A program made the translations under genes and the position numbers. DNA of 6,127 nt from Opitutaceae bacterium (GTDB lineage Bacteria > Verrucomicrobiota > Verrucomicrobiia > Opitutales > Opitutaceae), in NCBI GenBank assembly GCA_031272375.1, contig JAISTY010000092.1:1-6127 (forward strand), given 5' to 3'. Positions 5,631-6,127 of the stretch are shown here, in pieces; position 1 is the stretch's first letter; each line of letters opens with the position of its first letter. The notes beneath the pieces were generated by a model. That model saw nothing but the letters and a program-made list of their open reading frames with translations, had not been told where the DNA came from and made no database searches.

Positions 5631-6127
5631 ATGTCACTCTCCGATCTGGCACGCGCGACGAAGACGCCCTCTCGGCGGCGGCTTGTCCTGATACTCGCCT
5701 TTCTGGCGGCGTTCGGGCCGCTGGCGACGGACATGTATCTGCCCGCGCTGCCGGAGCTGGCCGCCGACCTCAGCTGCGGCGACGCCGCCGCGCAGCTCAC
5801 CATCTCGATCTTCCTCGCGGGCGTCGCCCTCTCGCAGCTGCTTTACGGACCGGTGTCCGACGCCATCGGGCGGCGGCGTCCGCTGCTGTTCGGTACGGCC
5901 CTGTTCGCCGTGGCGTCGGCGGTTTGCGCGCTGGCGCCGGACGTGGGGACGCTGACGGCGGGGCGGCTGCTGATGGCGCTCGGCGGGGCGGCGGGCATGG
6001 TGCTGTCGCGGGCGGTGGTGCGGGATTTGTTCTCGGGGCGCGAGGTGGCGGAGGTGTTTTCCCTGCTGATGGTGATCATGGGGGCGGCGCCGATCCTCGC
6101 GCCGCTGCTCGGCGGGCAGATCCTGCT
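5631..6127 (+). CDS. MFS drug-efflux transporter, Bcr/CflA type (3' end outside window)
   Basis: The frame is open from the ATG at 5631 to the window end, giving 165 codons of a protein that is usually about 400 aa. It is an inner-membrane major facilitator of the DHA1 group, which exports drugs or small metabolites by proton antiport. The first helix carries the ATDMYLPALPEL segment (32-43) typical of Bcr/CflA proteins. The loop between helices 2 and 3 carries motif A, GPVSDAIGRRRP (73-84), and GRLLMALGGAAGMVLSRAVV (111-130) matches the fourth helix region. About five helices are visible. It starts 42 bp after hemW on the same strand, so the two may be co-transcribed, though no functional link is evident. 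The cytoplasmic N-terminus includes the fifth repeat copy. The substrate cannot be told. Confidence 0.9.
   Translation, partial: MSLSDLARATKTPSRRRLVLILAFLAAFGPLATDMYLPALPELAADLSCGDAAAQLTISIFLAGVALSQLLYGPVSDAIGRRRPLLFGTALFAVASAVCALAPDVGTLTAGRLLMALGGAAGMVLSRAVVRDLFSGREVAEVFSLLMVIMGAAPILAPLLGGQIL
5673..5687 (+). repeat. Dispersed repeat copy 5 (5' end of the MFS gene)
   Basis: An exact CGGCGGCGGCTTGTC copy lies in the sequence for the cytoplasmic N-terminus, before the first membrane helix. It is read in a different frame from the hemW copies and encodes RRRLV rather than GGGLS. Confidence 0.8.

Overview
The window is very GC-rich (about 70 percent by eye) DNA with dense bacterial genes, almost all third codon positions G or C, and few recognisable Shine-Dalgarno sites. 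Gene content and style (ECF sigma factor with a small membrane anti-sigma protein and periplasmic sensor, TIG-type lipoprotein, HemW, Bcr-type efflux pump) suit a high-GC Gram-negative bacterium with an outer membrane. My best guess is the Verrucomicrobia (Opitutaceae-like), but this is an impression of style and not a demonstrated placement.

Layout. Bases 1-510 are the 3' end of an unrecognised gene. It converges, with a 10-bp overlap, on a minus-strand DctA-type C4-dicarboxylate:cation symporter (501-1829). A divergent control region (1830-1984) carries a perfect 12-bp inverted repeat, three copies of a G-T5-CCC element and a plausible promoter. From it, in the other direction, runs a compact three-gene plus-strand operon (1985-3308): a 97-aa one-TM anti-sigma-like protein, a 147-aa membrane-anchored periplasmic sensor of the CnrX type and a 186-aa ECF sigma factor. 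Order and sizes match CnrY-CnrX-CnrH of Cupriavidus metallidurans. The operon converges on a minus-strand 301-aa lipoprotein with a TIG-like domain (3341-4246). Beyond a 154-bp divergent gap come hemW (4401-5588) and, 42 bp later, a Bcr/CflA-type MFS transporter cut by the window end (5631-6127).

Two things deserve attention. First, a 15-bp sequence, CGGCGGCGGCTTGTC, occurs exactly four times, plus a fifth copy matching over 12 bp. Copies lie on both strands, between genes and inside genes, and in different reading frames. Two copies, one intergenic and one in hemW, share 23 identical bases. Conservation is therefore at the DNA level, as for a DNA uptake sequence or a small dispersed repeat. 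Second, the CnrX-like sensor aligns without gaps to my recollection of CnrX, yet the four His/Met nickel ligands are replaced and only the Glu remains. No metal efflux genes are adjacent. The trio looks like a CnrYXH-type signalling module re-purposed for another signal.
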